A DNA stretch of 64,000 bases from Atopsyche davidsoni (Eukaryota; Arthropoda; Insecta; Trichoptera; Hydrobiosidae), in the NCBI GenBank assembly GCA_022113835.1, contig JAILWY010000014.1, forward strand, positions 2,356,001-2,420,000, written 5' to 3'. Within the stretch, counting starts at the first letter, position 1; each line of letters starts with the position of its first letter. The notes below the pieces were generated by a model, which saw only the letters and a list, made by a program, of their open reading frames with translations, did not search any database and had not been told where the DNA came from. The position numbers and the translations under genes are program-made. Of the stretch, positions 12,500 through 23,351 are shown piece after piece.

Positions 12500-14160
12500 A
12501 TAGCACTAAAATACCGCGGATCAAAAAAAAAAAAAAAACATTAAGCTACTTTTCATTGTCATGAAAAAACATGTGATTTAATTTCGTTGATTGGAAAAAT
12601 CGTTATTTTATTCGTGCGTCACGAAGTTTGTAGCTATCCAGCTATCGGATTTTCTAGAATTATTTTCATAGATTTTTAATCCTGAAAAAAAATTTATAAC
12701 TAAGCAACCGCCAAACACCACGCCTATCATATTGAAACTTTTAAACTTATCCACGCGAGTGCGCAAGCTATTGGATTACATGGCGTTAATTTACGACAAG
12801 CATTATTAAATTTAAAAAAAAATTAAAAAAACAAAGCAGGCCCTGCGACAGGACATCGCGGTGTATTTTGATACAGATGAGAACAATTTTGAGAGATCGA
12901 ATATCTCATGGTATCTGCAGGACTGCGCGTGAGGTCTGGTGCAGTGTTTTGGTTCCACAATGCCTTCATCAGGCGCTGTCGTCCCATCGATGGTCAATAA
13001 AGACTGAAGAGAGCCCCCCCCCTTAAGAAAACACCGTGCCTTTCTTATCTCAATCTTCTTTCTGAGCCACACCTATCATTTCCATCTCAACGGTTTTTGG
13101 TATCTCAGTATCAAAATAGTTACACCTATGTTTAACTTTTACAGTATGTATCTTCTAACCAATGTTTTAACAGAAATAGCGCTATAAACAATATCAATCT
13201 CATCGCAGTGATAATGTTTAAGTCCTTAGCGGAAGATTATCTTCAATGGCTTTATTCACAACCCTTTTTGTGTTCGCAACAAGGAGCCAAAACGAATTTA
13301 TTACCCTTTTCATATCTACAACATTAATGGAGGACCTTTATCCAAGTATAATTACAACGAGTAAAACGTCTATAATTCAGTCGACCAACCCAGCGTCTTG
13401 AATATATGTGATCGTCATATATTGAATTATGGAGAAAGGAGAAAATATATTTTATTTTGTAACATAATAAATATGACAAACCTGAAAGAAAAAAAAAACA
13501 TATTTGTGATACGCCAACTCAGTTGCTGTTTGCCTTTCAAGTCATATATGAGGATAACATAATCGCACATATAATTAAAAATTCTGTAGGTCTTAAAAGA
13601 CATATTAGAGTTTTTTTTAAACTGTTTTTATAGCATTTTGCAGATTGCGAAGCTTTTGGTTTCAGTGATGGTTTCGTTTTCTACGGAGCGTTCGCTTTCA
13701 TACAACGAAATTGAATGTTGTACCATGAGAGGCACAAAAAATATGTGCTTGGATTAAATACGCCCGTAGCTTTCATAGTTTATATCACTTATTGCTGTAA
13801 AATAATACCTAACCTATAAATTTATCAATGAACTAGCTTATATACGTACAATGCTCAAAAAATTTTATAGAGACTTTTTATATTTTATTTATAAAAAAAA
13901 TATTTACTCATCTGATAAGTCCCCGATCATTCATTAAATGGATAAAAAATATCATATTTATATTACGCGTGAGTTATAATCGGGTGCGTTTGAGAGAAAA
14001 CGCGATCAGGAAGTGCGAATGTAAACAAACCTCCTATCGCGTTGATAAGTCTCGAAAACACTAATTAAACGCTGATAATATGCAATACAACCGAGATTAT
14101 AATATATATAAATGAACCCCCGACAGGGATAGGCTCGAGTTATGTCGACAGGACGCTATT
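12500..14160. other. no recognisable gene
   Basis: AT-rich. A minus-strand frame at 12,812-13,072 has no recognisable domain. A strong-looking minus-strand acceptor (T-rich tract ending TTTCAG at about 12,682) is not followed by convincing coding sequence. Confidence 0.5.
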
Positions 14161-14197
14161 CAACATAGTAAAACTGGTTTCAAAACAAACAACTCAC

Positions 14198-14265
14198 CGA
14201 GTGCACTGACAGACGTCGCAGGCATCTTGATATTTGTTGCTTTCCCACATCTCCTTTACGTCCAT
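14198..14265 (-). CDS. candidate first coding exon, minus strand, unknown protein
   Basis: An ATG in a favourable context (GTGAAAATGG, start at 14,265) opens 22 codons (MDVKEMWESNKYQDACDVCQ, then CT) plus two bases, ending at a consensus donor (CACTCG then GTGAGT, GT at 14,197-14,196). The peptide has mixed, protein-like composition and a C-x2-C-x-C cluster, which could begin a metal-binding module, though that is speculative. Upstream is a region with a YY1/Pho-type box and no repeats. The transcript would run toward lower coordinates, where the recursive splice site (4.27 kb) lies on the same strand. I do not recognise the gene. Confidence 0.45.
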
Positions 14266-14382
14266 TTTCACAGAGAATCAACACGAAAACAATTCTAAAA
14301 CGCACAAACGGACATTTCGCGTAAATTTTATTCACTTTAATATCGCGCTTTCGTGCAGAAATCGCGCAGCAAAAAATAAACA
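14266..14382. promoter_or_regulatory. candidate bidirectional promoter / shared 5' region
   Basis: The 117 bp between two outward-facing start codons. It contains CpG-bearing motifs (GCGCGATTTCTGCACGAAAGC read on the minus strand) and ends in a YY1/Pho-like ATGGCGGC box at 14,383, a motif often overlapping the start codon of housekeeping genes. Divergent arrangement and lack of repeats support a promoter; transcription evidence is absent. Confidence 0.35.
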
Positions 14383-14463
14383 ATGGCGGCTGTCAAATTC
14401 GCCGGTGAAAAAATATCGAAAGTGCCGCAGCACGGGGATGCACTTTGTGAGGGAGAATGGTGA
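14383..14463 (+). CDS. candidate short ORF or first exon, plus strand
   Basis: ATG embedded in AACAATGGCGGCTGTC starts a 26-codon frame (MAAVKFAGEKISKVPQHGDA...) ending at a TGA at 14,461. Internal donor-like sites (GCCG then GTGAAA, and CTTT then GTGAGG) could make it a first exon instead. It overlaps only upstream sequence of the opposite-strand candidate. Composition and Kozak context look coding, but the frame is short and unrecognised. Confidence 0.3.
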   Translation: MAAVKFAGEKISKVPQHGDALCEGEW

Positions 14464-14689
14464 ATTTGAACGATTATTGTTTGTTTTGTGGTTTATTTAT
14501 TTATATTTGGCGGAGCAGCCAGCGAGTTCACCAACTGCTGACAGTCGCGGAGCTAGTGAGCCGGCCGCGCCGCCAACGGTTTTGTCTGACCTCCCCAACG
14601 AGCGAGTACTACGCTCCCCCCTCGCGCGGTGTTGCCACTCTATAATTTATATCAAACGATTGCCGTTAACCCTTTAGCTATCATCAGCA

Positions 14690-14706
14690 ACCTAACCTAA
14701 CCTAAC
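14690..14706. repeat. interstitial (CCTAA)n telomere-type repeat
   Basis: Just over three copies of CCTAA, the complement of the insect telomeric unit TTAGG. Too short to be a telomere; such runs occur scattered in insect genomes. Confidence 0.8.
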
Positions 14707-14709
14707 GCA

Positions 14710-17660
14710 GCTATCGATTGGTGTCACAATTTAGTGGATTTTCGTAAAAAAATTATTGAGTAAGTGTATTACGATTCCAAGGTTATTTTAATATATGAGA
14801 CGATTTTTCGATCCGTTATGTATTTTGAGCGTTTGGTTAAAAAAAAACTTTGACATAAAAAAAGAAATATATATTTTTAAACAGCGTAACAGGCTAGGGA
14901 TATAAAAGTAATTAAATTCTTGATTTGATCTTAAACGTCAGTTATTTCTACAAATAAATATTAGTTTTTTTACTTAGATCAGAATTTTTACCGGTAACGT
15001 TAAAATCGTCGCAATTTACAAGGTCAAATTTTTTATTTTATGTCTTGTCGTTAAGGAAAAATATTTAATATGTGCTACTAGTATAACATTGTAATAAATA
15101 TGGTGAGTAAAATGTTGATATTCTTTCCAATAGACATGTTAAACGATGGTCTAAAATGCTGTTGTTTCATAGGTTAAATATTTTTGGGGATAAAAATTTG
15201 ACAAATCAGATCGAAGCATTTTTAGCACGATTTTAACATTTTTTTTCTAATACTACAAATGAAAGAGAGAAGAAATGGCGAATGGCATCCTTTCGTTGCC
15301 TCGTTGATTAGTACGCACGAAATAAATTTATAAGAGTGTTGGACGTTAAAGTCAAGCAATATAACAATGAGGATGGCAAGCAATAAAGTTGTCTCTTAAT
15401 TGAATGACGCGGCCATTAGATAATATAAAAATGATTGCCGTCTGGAGTTGAACAACTCGCTTTGCGAACTTCTCACTGTTAATAAAAGCGCATTGGACCC
15501 TCTTGATTGAGCATGTGATAGCAATATAATCAATTTGAGAATATATATACGAAGCCGACAGTAAGCTATTTCGAACCTATAAGTTATTTTTTAAAGTTTA
15601 TATTTATAATAAATAGTAGTTTAGTTATTTTTGAAAGTTTGACTTGTGAGATCTGTGCGCGTAAATTTCTGACTTATTGAATAGCAACGGAATGACTTTT
15701 TATAATACTGCTTAAAGCTTAAAATTATAAATATATGTTTTTAAAGTTTTCATTCATTATAAGTCCCGATAAAAAAAAACTATACACTCACTATTCGCAT
15801 AAAATTATTAAATGTAATTTACACTATTCCGGTTGATTGATTTGGTATTATAATATGAAGACGATCGTTGTTTGCACAAAAAATCTTTTATTTTATTTGT
15901 ACTTTAGTATCAATAAAAACATAACGGGCTCACTGTTACAAATTGAAAAATAATAATAATAAATTACGTGGGTTTTTTAATAAATTTATATTTAATTTAA
16001 AATTAGATTTTAATATTTATATAATCAATGTAAAAACCTAATTATGTAACAATATAAACAAAATCTTTTTTATGCAATAAAAACTTTTATACATTGGCTG
16101 ATTATAGTAAAATATTTTTTCATATATATCAAGTTCATGTGATAGGCCCAAATTCATCTGAAAATACTAAATAATTTATTTTAATATTCTATCATAGTAT
16201 AAAAAATGATGATAAATAAATAAAATATTACTAAAATCAAACATTTATTGGAAAATATTTTCAATGCTGTTAAAAAACCGTTATTTCAATTTTAAGGGAG
16301 GGTTGATTTTTTAGGTCCGATTTATCAGAAAATTGCGTTATTGATTTATTATCAACAAAAAAAATTATACTTAAAAGCATACATATAATAAAGTGTCACT
16401 TCAGTTTAAGCATCCAAAAGTCTAAAATTTACACTAGAATACAAATTATGCCTTTTAGTATAAAATGTTACCAATCAAATATTAAGTCCGTAAAATAAAT
16501 CATTTACCGAGAATTTATTTTTACCATTCATCATTTGTTATGATTATTTTTATAAGTTACTAAGGTTTGTTATATGAATAAAATATAATAAATCTCTACA
16601 TTTTTTACAGAAAAATAATGGGTTTTAACGAAATAAACGTAAATATTTTTGAATTGAGTTATGAGTTTATAATAAAGTACATAATTTTTTTTTTAAATTT
16701 ATAACTTGTCGTACTTTTCCATTGTGCATGTCTAAGGTATTGTTATCCATAGCCTATGATGCCGAATTGTATTGTTGCCTGCGGACACTTAAAAATTCCT
16801 ATTCACACCCACTCATAAAGTTAACAATGCCTGAAAGAAGGCCTCAGCAAAAAAACATACCACCGTTTTTTTTATTTTTCTAAGCTCTGATTGCGATTGA
16901 GATAGAAGTGTAACGAACACCAAAAGAGTTGAACAAAAAAAAAAAATCAAAAACTCAAAATACTATTTACTTTTGTAGTCGAATAAAATAACTTACAAAA
17001 AATCCTAATTAAAATATAATTATTTAACGCGCAACCTGGCAACAAATCCCATCACAACAACATCCCGATTTGGCGCTAAAGCGAGCTTTAAGGAGCGTCG
17101 GCCTGCGTACTAATGTATACCCTATGTACAGGGCGATAAAGCATACAATAGCTTGAATTGTAATCCTTCACTCGTGGCATACCAACTTTTTTTATAACAA
17201 AATGTTGATTACATATCCTTAGGATGTGCAAGGGAGAATGGTCCTTTTGTCAACAGGATTCAAAGCATATTATTGCTCGCAAGGATCTGCAGTCCGGGAG
17301 ATTTCGATTAGAGCAATATTATAAAACGCTGGTTTTTAGTACTTTTACCGTTTGATGTAAACTTTTAGTTTTTTTGATCAAATTAAAACTCAATGATAAT
17401 ATACTTCTTTTAAATATTACGCCACAGTTGAAGTATTTCTGACATCACGAATCCGTGTATTTTTAAATATTTATTTATTTTATTAAAATAAGCAAGCGTT
17501 AATCTTAGCTTGCATAGCAACGTTGTGAATTTTGCATACAAATATACATAACATTAAGAATTTTAAGTCGGAGAGGCTCGTACCTTGTTTCATACAAACG
17601 TGTTATAAATTTTTAAATTCGTTAAATCTTCTAATTTACTTTAAATATATATAAATAAAT
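14710..17660. other. very AT-rich stretch, no gene seen
   Basis: Nearly 3 kb of extremely AT-rich DNA with no open frame above about 60 codons, no clear terminal repeats and no recognisable element. It may be intronic or old decayed repeat sequence. Confidence 0.6.
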
Positions 17661-17664
17661 ACAA

Positions 17665-17945
17665 TATTCTTTATTATTTTTGTTTACTTAAAATAGTTAC
17701 AATACGGTGTGTGGCTATCCCCTGGTCCTACGCACAGGTTCTGGGGGTTACACGATGTGGCTTAGGCGGTAGCGTACATGGATTACATAAAAAATAGGTT
17801 TAAAAACCCTTGGTTCCATGAGTTGAAGATTAACTTAGTAAATAACCAAAGACTTGATAACAAGGATAAACAAAACAAGAGGTTAAAATGAGTGAACTTA
17901 TATAATGCAATTTTTTTTTTGGAAAGGTTAAGGACCTTGGATTTA
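17665..17945 (-). mobile_element. Jockey-type non-LTR 3' end fragment
   Basis: Read on the minus strand this matches the 3' untranslated region of the intact-frame Jockey copy at 20,928-22,912: shared GGGTTTTTAA, GTACGCTACC, the TGCGCGCAG-like block and an AATAAAGAAT-type terminus. It is strongly 5' truncated, with no coding sequence left. Confidence 0.7.
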
Positions 17946-18186
17946 TGAACAAGGTAGGATGGATGCTTCTTACTAGGATGAGTTTAATCTAACATGAGTT
18001 GGCAGGATGTTCGGCTATGGCAGGGGAACCATAGAAACCTTATTGGAGAAGTCGGCACTCTCCCTTATCGATCTCGTTATTTGAGCATCCTGATGAGCAG
18101 ATATACTCATCGTCATTCGGCATTTCTTATTTAATCTATTCATACTTGCAATTGGTTATTATTTTTCCGTTAAAAAACTATGAACA

Positions 18187-18270
18187 CTGGCTCAACATGA
18201 GTATATGCTCAGTGAAATGGTCACCAACCTCCTCTGGGAAGCAATCGATGATGAAGAAGAAAAAGAAAGA
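18187..18270 (+). mobile_element. RTE-like element 3' end fragment
   Basis: Contains the dispersed core ATGAGTATATGCTCAGTGAA, then ATGGTCACCAACCTCCTCTG and a GAAGAAGAAAAAG tail. The same 3' end recurs at 28.9, 35.9, 38.9, 42.2, 56.3-58.0 and 62.0 kb. In larger copies it follows reverse-transcriptase C-terminal sequence. Confidence 0.6.
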
Positions 18271-18371
18271 ATATTCTAGTATTACAAAGTAACAGTAGGT
18301 ATCTTCAGTATACTTTACTAATATCTAATAATAATATTAATGATAAATCAATAAATACGTATTGTTTAGAG

Positions 18372-18808
18372 CAGTGGCTCCCTCACTCTTTTGACCCACG
18401 GACCTTCTTTCATAGTCAAAACTTGCCCATGTACCCCATTTCACAGTCAATACTTGCCTACGGACCCTGGGTGAAAAAATACAATTCATATTATAGACCA
18501 GTTGGTGCAAGTATCGACTCTGTATTAACCTACTTGACTCACCGCGATGCCTGTTATTACTTGTATTTTTTGCACCTGTCTATATTTATATTTTACTTAA
18601 GACGTAAAAATCGCTAATAACGTAAAAATGATATTAATGGAAATCCATTTCCATGAGAATGTATCACAATTTTTTTATATATATTAAACCTTGCGCGGAC
18701 CCCTTGGCGTTGTTCAGGGACCCCCAAATCGTTTTTAATTTTCTAACGACCCCCTGTATGATCTCAGGGACCCCCCGGGGTGCGTAGGGACCACTTTTAG
18801 AAGCACTG
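18372..18808. mobile_element. hAT-type MITE with 8-bp target duplication
   Basis: A 437-bp element starting CAGTGGCTCCC and ending AGAAGCACTG, flanked by GTTTAGAG (18,364-18,371) and GTTTAGAC (18,809-18,816), an 8-bp duplication with one change. The interior repeats GGACCC-type words near both ends. The short frame at 18,423 is not a gene. CAGTG termini plus 8-bp duplication are the hAT signature. Confidence 0.85.
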
Positions 18809-19333
18809 GTTTAGACGACCAATAAAAAAAATAATCCGTGGATGAAGCTTATCAAGCTGTTTTGATGTCTTTCGTTTACTCGAGCTCTAACCCCAGAGGA
18901 AGATTCTACCAATTTTTTTCTAGTTAAATTAATTAAAACATTACGGATTAATAAGGATATTATTTATTAACATTTGTAGCGACGCCCATCGTAGTGGCAC
19001 GGCATTCGATTATGGACGGCCACGCTAATTATTGTGGACGAGTCCACCCGCTAATGGTAATAATTACCCCGGGATAATTGATATGCGGCCTCCTCCACAC
19101 GGCAGTTGGGTGAGAAACTTCTTAAACTCGAAATTACTTTTGATTAGAGGCGTACGAACATTTAATGATTGCAAATTTGCTTATAATTCAAAACTGAATA
19201 GATTAGCTCACGATTTATTTTTTTGTGAATGTATTTATTTTGTAGTATTCCGTGATGTTAACACAAATAAGGCACACGATACTAGTGAGAATTGTCAATT
19301 GAAAAGCGAACTCTTCACACCGTCCTGAATACA

Positions 19334-19713
19334 GATTCTTCTTCTTCACATGTTGGTGACCATTTCTATCCTGGGCCAGTCTCACCAATCTGGGTGCACT
19401 TCCGATCTCCAGCCACTCCCTTCTTCCAATGCCTCCTTTTCCTTGAATAATCAGCTGGAGGATGCCATACTTATTGAGACCTTTCGCATTCTGTGCAAGA
19501 CTCTTTCATTTGTAATGCGGTCAACACAAGGTCCAAGCTTCGACTCCATACAGGAAAACTGAGACGACATAACATTTGGTGAATCTCCACCAAGATTTCA
19601 GGGTTATATCCCTTGAATACTTTCCTCAAATTATTAAATGTACTGCGTGCTGTCTCAATCCTCACTTCAATTTCCTGGTCAGGATCCCAACTCTCATTAA
19701 ACCAGTTTCCCAA
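19334..19713 (-). pseudogene. RTE-like reverse transcriptase C-terminal relic
   Basis: The minus-strand translation includes a stretch resembling the region after the RT fingers/palm in insect RTE-like endonuclease-reverse transcriptases (D-x-x-QEIEVRIETARSTFNNLRK, then a degenerate L-x-x-L-x-R-L...V-x-x-R-S-x-D). Its downstream end contains the GGTCACCAAC-like and GAAGAAGAAG tail elements seen at other copies. Frame-disrupted and truncated, clearly non-functional. Confidence 0.65.
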
Positions 19714-19716
19714 AAA

Positions 19717-19739
19717 CCTAACCTAACCTAACCTAACCC
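19717..19739. repeat. interstitial (CCTAA)n telomere-type repeat
   Basis: Four consecutive CCTAA units directly abutting the RTE relic, complement of TTAGG. Confidence 0.85.
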
Positions 19740-19829
19740 AAAAACTTAAATCATTGAATACCTAAAAGTTTGAATACATATAAATGTATATATTTTTTTA
19801 TCGTAAGGTCTCCGATAGCGATGGAAAAC

Positions 19830-19960
19830 CTATGTGGCTGAAAGTCGAAAGTATAGCCGAATTAGTGAGACTGACTCAGGATAGAAATATATCCGATTAA
19901 ATTGTCACCAACTTTCCATAAAAAAGAGGCATTAGAAGAAGATGTGTATGTGGGAATTAT
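19830..19960 (+). mobile_element. RTE-like 3' end fragment
   Basis: A degenerate copy of the same 3' terminus (GAAAGTCGAAAGTATAGCCG, TTGTCACCAACTTTCC, GAGGCATTAGAAGAAG) in the opposite orientation to the relic just upstream. Confidence 0.55.
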
Positions 19961-20498
19961 GAAAACTCAAATAATCTAAAGAAGAGTTCTTTAAGTGTTT
20001 TTACACATAAACTGAAACTGTGAAGCCGTTAAGATGCCTTCGGATATTTAAAATAGGCAAGTTGACGCTGGCTTCACGAGGATATTTGCCGATGACGCGA
20101 TTTGGCTAGAAGCAGCATGACGTCATGTCGGCGGAGAACTGTTGAAGGTCTGATGCTTCTTGGAACGAGTTCTATCCTAACCATGTATTAGCTATCAGTT
20201 TTCAGTTATCACATTTTATTGGCAACATATGAGGGCATGCAATGCACTAAAGTTTACAAGCCTGTTATAGAGAGCTATATAAACTTGTATCCCAACAATT
20301 TCATTTGTATCAACGGTCAATATTTAATTATCACATTTTATTAGTTTAAAAAATAACAATATTTAGACATGCGTAACTTAGTACCCTGTATATTTGTTAT
20401 ATAAAAAAAAAACTTATTCTTGAAATATTATGTCTGCTGTGAGTGAACTCAAAATTTGAACCAAGGTGTTAATTATTTGATAAAACTGGTTTCCTCTG

Positions 20499-20927
20499 TG
20501 TACCGGACGTCATATCACTTGATCGTCGGGATTTACGCGCTAAAATGTCCACGTGCATATTTGCAGGTGTGCGATGGAATATTATCCCTTCTAAGTGCCC
20601 ACCTGCACATTTACAGCGGGAATTTCTAGGTTTATGACAGTGTATATTGTTTGAGCGCGCCGCTAAGAGGTGTTTTCCCCAAGAAAGGTACAGAGAAGGT
20701 CCCAGATTTAAATGGCCAACTGTGCTGCTAATCCCTTTAGAGATCTCTTATGTGCACTGCTTAGAGCGCCGCTAAAAGGTGTTTTCCCCGGCTTGGGTAC
20801 CGGAAAAATCCCAGGGTTTAACTGACATCTGTACATTCCTGTTGTTAATCCCTTTGGGTTGTTTACTTTTAACATTCCAATGTACTCATACTTTTTGTAT
20901 ATAAACCCCAGGACCGGGCCCAATAAA
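20499..20927 (+). repeat. 5' LTR, first part (U3 and TATA)
   Basis: 429 bp up to the Jockey insertion. U3 holds an imperfect direct duplication of about 110 bp (GAGCGCGCCGCTAA... at 20,653 and GAGCGCCGCTAA... at 20,764, each followed by GGTGTTTTCCCC). A TATA box (GTATATAAACC) lies at about 20,898, and AATAAA, probably the polyadenylation signal, at 20,922-20,927. The matching part of the other LTR differs at one position that I see. Confidence 0.92.
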
Positions 20928-22912
20928 TCGCCGGCGACCGCCCGGTCCAAAGTGTATCGCTCGTGCGCCCGGCGGAGCTGGCGCGCATCATATCGAGACT
21001 TCCCCTACGTAAGGCCCCGGGGCCCGACGACGTTTCCAACACCCTCCTTAGGCACCTACCTATGAAAGCCATCGTTCTCGTTACGAAAATCTTCAACGCC
21101 TGCCTTCTGCAAGGATACTTCCCCGCGCAATGGAAGTGTCCGAACGTCGTCCCCATTCACAAGCCCGGAAAGGATAAAGCCCTGCCGGTGAGCTACCGGC
21201 CAATCAGTCTACTGTGCGGCCTTAGTAAACTACTCGAGAGGATCATCCTCAAGAGATACCTTCCCTTCAACCTGAAGGCCATCCAGGACCAGCAATTTGG
21301 ATTCAGGGCCGAACACTCGACGGCTAAACAGCTCGTCCGACTGACAGACCACGTGACGAAGGGTCTCAATTTGCACAAGTCGACCGGCATGGTCTTCATG
21401 GACATTGAGAAAGCCTTCGACACGGTCTGGCACGACGGCCTGCTGCACAAGCTGTTCGTATCGGGAGTCCCTCTCTACATCATCGATGTATTAAAATCTT
21501 TCCTGAGCGATAGACACTTTGCCGTCTCGCTCCAGGGGACCCCCTCCAGCCGGCGACCGGTCCCGGCCGGAGTCCCCCAGGGCTCAGTCCTAGCCCCGCT
21601 ACTTTTCTCCCACTTCATTAGCGACCTCCCCGTACCGCTGAAATGCGACCTAGCCCTCTACGCTGATGACACAGCCTGCTATACCACCTCGCGCCACCCC
21701 ACTCTAATCACCCAGCACCTTCAGAAGGGGTTCGACCTCATCAGCTCCTTCTACAAGTCCTGGAGGATCAAAGTCAATCAGGGCAAGACAGAGGCAATCG
21801 TGTTCTCACACAATCCCCACCCGCACGGACGCGAACGTCCAGACCCCATATACGCTGACGGGGCCCCGGTCCCGTGGCGCAAAGAGGTGAAATACCTTGG
21901 AGTGCACCTGGACAGGAGCCTCAGTTGGCGCCCCCACATTGCCGCCGCGCGGACTAAGGCATACATAGGCAAGAACGGCCTCTGGCCGCTCCTCTGCACC
22001 AAGAGCCCCCTCTCCCTCGAACAGAAATTGAGACTGTACACCTCGATCATCAGACCGTTCATGATGTACGCCGAGGCTGTATGGTCCAACGCGAACCCCA
22101 GAGACCTCAACACCATCCAGGCAGCCCAAAACTCATGCCTCCGCCTCATACTAGGTGCCTTTTACTCCACGTCCACCACTACCATCTGCGCCCAATCCAA
22201 AATCCCGACGATCGCCGACTACACTCTACGCGCCACCGGGCGACTCTTCAAGTCAATCGGCGAGTCCCACAATCCCCTTCTCAAGGGGATCGGACTCGAC
22301 ACCCCCGACTCCATAACCAGCCACTATCGGCACAAATTTCCCCACCACATCCTCCTCGGTGATAATTTAACGGTCTCCGACGGCTCCCGGGGTACTTTGT
22401 ACAAGAAGGAGCGCAAAGTAGCAAAGACCAGAAATGTTGGGATGATTATTGTACCCCATCCCTAGCCCTAAAATACCTAAGATCTAAAAATACAATATGT
22501 GTTGTTAGTCATGTAAGCCAGCTACTGTTCCTTTATAATAACTAGGATGTATTGATTTATATAAGCTCAGTAAAATCGCTCAGTTTACCCACCCGTCCAC
22601 CACCCCCATCCCCCCCCCCACCCCCCTACTGTTATATTGTTATGTTATGTTGTTAAGTTATCTAATTTTAATATTTAATATTTATTTCAACTCATGCTAC
22701 AAAAGGGTTTTTAACACATATTTTCCCTTCCCCTACTACAAACACAAACACAAGATAAACATGTACGCTACCACTTAAGACCACATGATGTAAGCCCCTG
22801 AAACTGCGCGCAGTACCAGGGGCAAAATTACCCGTATTGTAAACATAGCCCTAAGGACACATTGTACTACTATATGATTGAATAAAGAATTTTGAAATTT
22901 AAATTTTTTTTT
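20928..22912 (+). mobile_element. Jockey-clade non-LTR retrotransposon, 5' truncated, nested in the 5' LTR
   Basis: A 1,985-bp insertion flanked by GGCCCAATAAA (20,917-20,927 and 22,913-22,923), an 11-bp target duplication. It begins inside the reverse transcriptase frame, so the endonuclease and ORF1 are missing. It ends with a 3' untranslated region carrying AATAAAGAATTTTG and a short T-rich tail. Related 3' fragments occur at 17.7, 27.05, 30.3 and 30.5 kb. Truncation from the 5' end is usual for target-primed reverse transcription. Confidence 0.93.
20930..22465 (+). CDS. reverse transcriptase (Jockey clade), N-terminally truncated
   Basis: About 511 uninterrupted codons from the truncation point, without a native ATG. 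Motifs appear in the normal RT order: KAPGPDDV; YRPISLLCGLSKLLE; QFGFRAEHST; motif A FMDIEKAFDTV with its catalytic Asp; motif B VPQGSVLAPLLF; motif C ALYADDTACY with the YADD catalytic pair; motif D GKTEAIVF; and KYLGVHLDRSL. The C-terminal region continues to a normal stop at about 22,465. The usual protein also has an N-terminal APE endonuclease of roughly 230 residues plus linker, lost here. The absence of stops or frameshifts argues for a recent insertion. It copies element RNA at nicked chromosomal DNA; this copy cannot nick its own target. Confidence 0.93.
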   Translation, partial: AGDRPVQSVSLVRPAELARIISRLPLRKAPGPDDVSNTLLRHLPMKAIVLVTKIFNACLLQGYFPAQWKCPNVVPIHKPGKDKALPVSYRPISLLCGLSKLLERIILKRYLPFNLKAIQDQQFGFRAEHSTAKQLVRLTDHVTKGLNLHKSTGMVFMDIEKAFDTVWHDGLLHKLFVSGVPLYIIDVLKSFLSDRHFAVSLQGTPSSRRPVPAGVPQGSVLAPLLFSHFISDLPVPLKCDLALYADDTACYTTSRHPTLITQHLQKGFDLISSFYKSWRIKVNQGKTEAIVFSHNPHPHGRERPDPIYADGAPVPWRKEVKYLGVHLDRSLSWRPHIAAARTKAYIGKNGLWPLLCTKSPLSLEQKLRLYTSIIRPFMMYAEAVWSNANPRDLNTIQAAQNSCLRLILGAFYSTSTTTICAQSKIPTIADYTLRATGRLFKSIGESHNPLLKGIGLDTPDSITSHYRHKFPHHILLGDNLTVSDGSRGTLYKKERKVAKTRNVGMIIVPHP

Positions 22913-23114
22913 GGCCCAATAAAACCAGAGTCAAGAACGAGTTGTTTCTGTGAACACCTCCCTTTCCTGCAACGTATCTCTCTTGCGATAAGCTTAGTAA
23001 AGATCAGCCTGAAAACTGCTCTCCCTGCGTCTGATGCCAAGCTGAGAGATACGAAGCACCCATCCCTGAAATCCAACACACCTAAATAAATACAGTCTTT
23101 ATACGTCCCGTATA
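22913..23114 (+). repeat. 5' LTR, second part, with target duplication
   Basis: Begins with the second GGCCCAATAAA (22,913-22,923), then 191 bp ending CGTCCCGTATA. Compared with the same part of the 3' LTR I count four differences, clustered within about 60 bp. Confidence 0.9.
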
Positions 23115-23117
23115 AAG

Positions 23118-23128
23118 TGGTCCTTCGA
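23118..23128 (+). other. primer-binding site, Tyr-tRNA type
   Basis: TGGTCCTTCGA, three bases after the LTR end, is complementary to the 3' end of insect Tyr-tRNA (TCGAAGGA plus CCA). The match breaks after 11 bases. It would prime minus-strand synthesis. Confidence 0.7.
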
Positions 23129-23351
23129 ATCGAATCTTAAATCAGTGTTAATTTCAAATTAAAATCAGGGTTAATTTCAAATTAAAATCAGTGTTTGATT
23201 TCGGATGTGTAAAAGTAAAGTTTCGGGTTTTATAAGTAATAGAACGCCGAAAGTGTGCTGAATTAAAACCTTAAATAATTTGAACCGCGAAATTACGGCC
23301 TTACGACCCGTAATTTAAAAGCATTTGTAAGTTATTTAAAAACTGTGAAAA

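Noticed and set aside
14234..14677. 147-codon plus-strand frame across the divergent start region
   Set aside because: It runs antisense through the better supported minus-strand exon and starts without good context.
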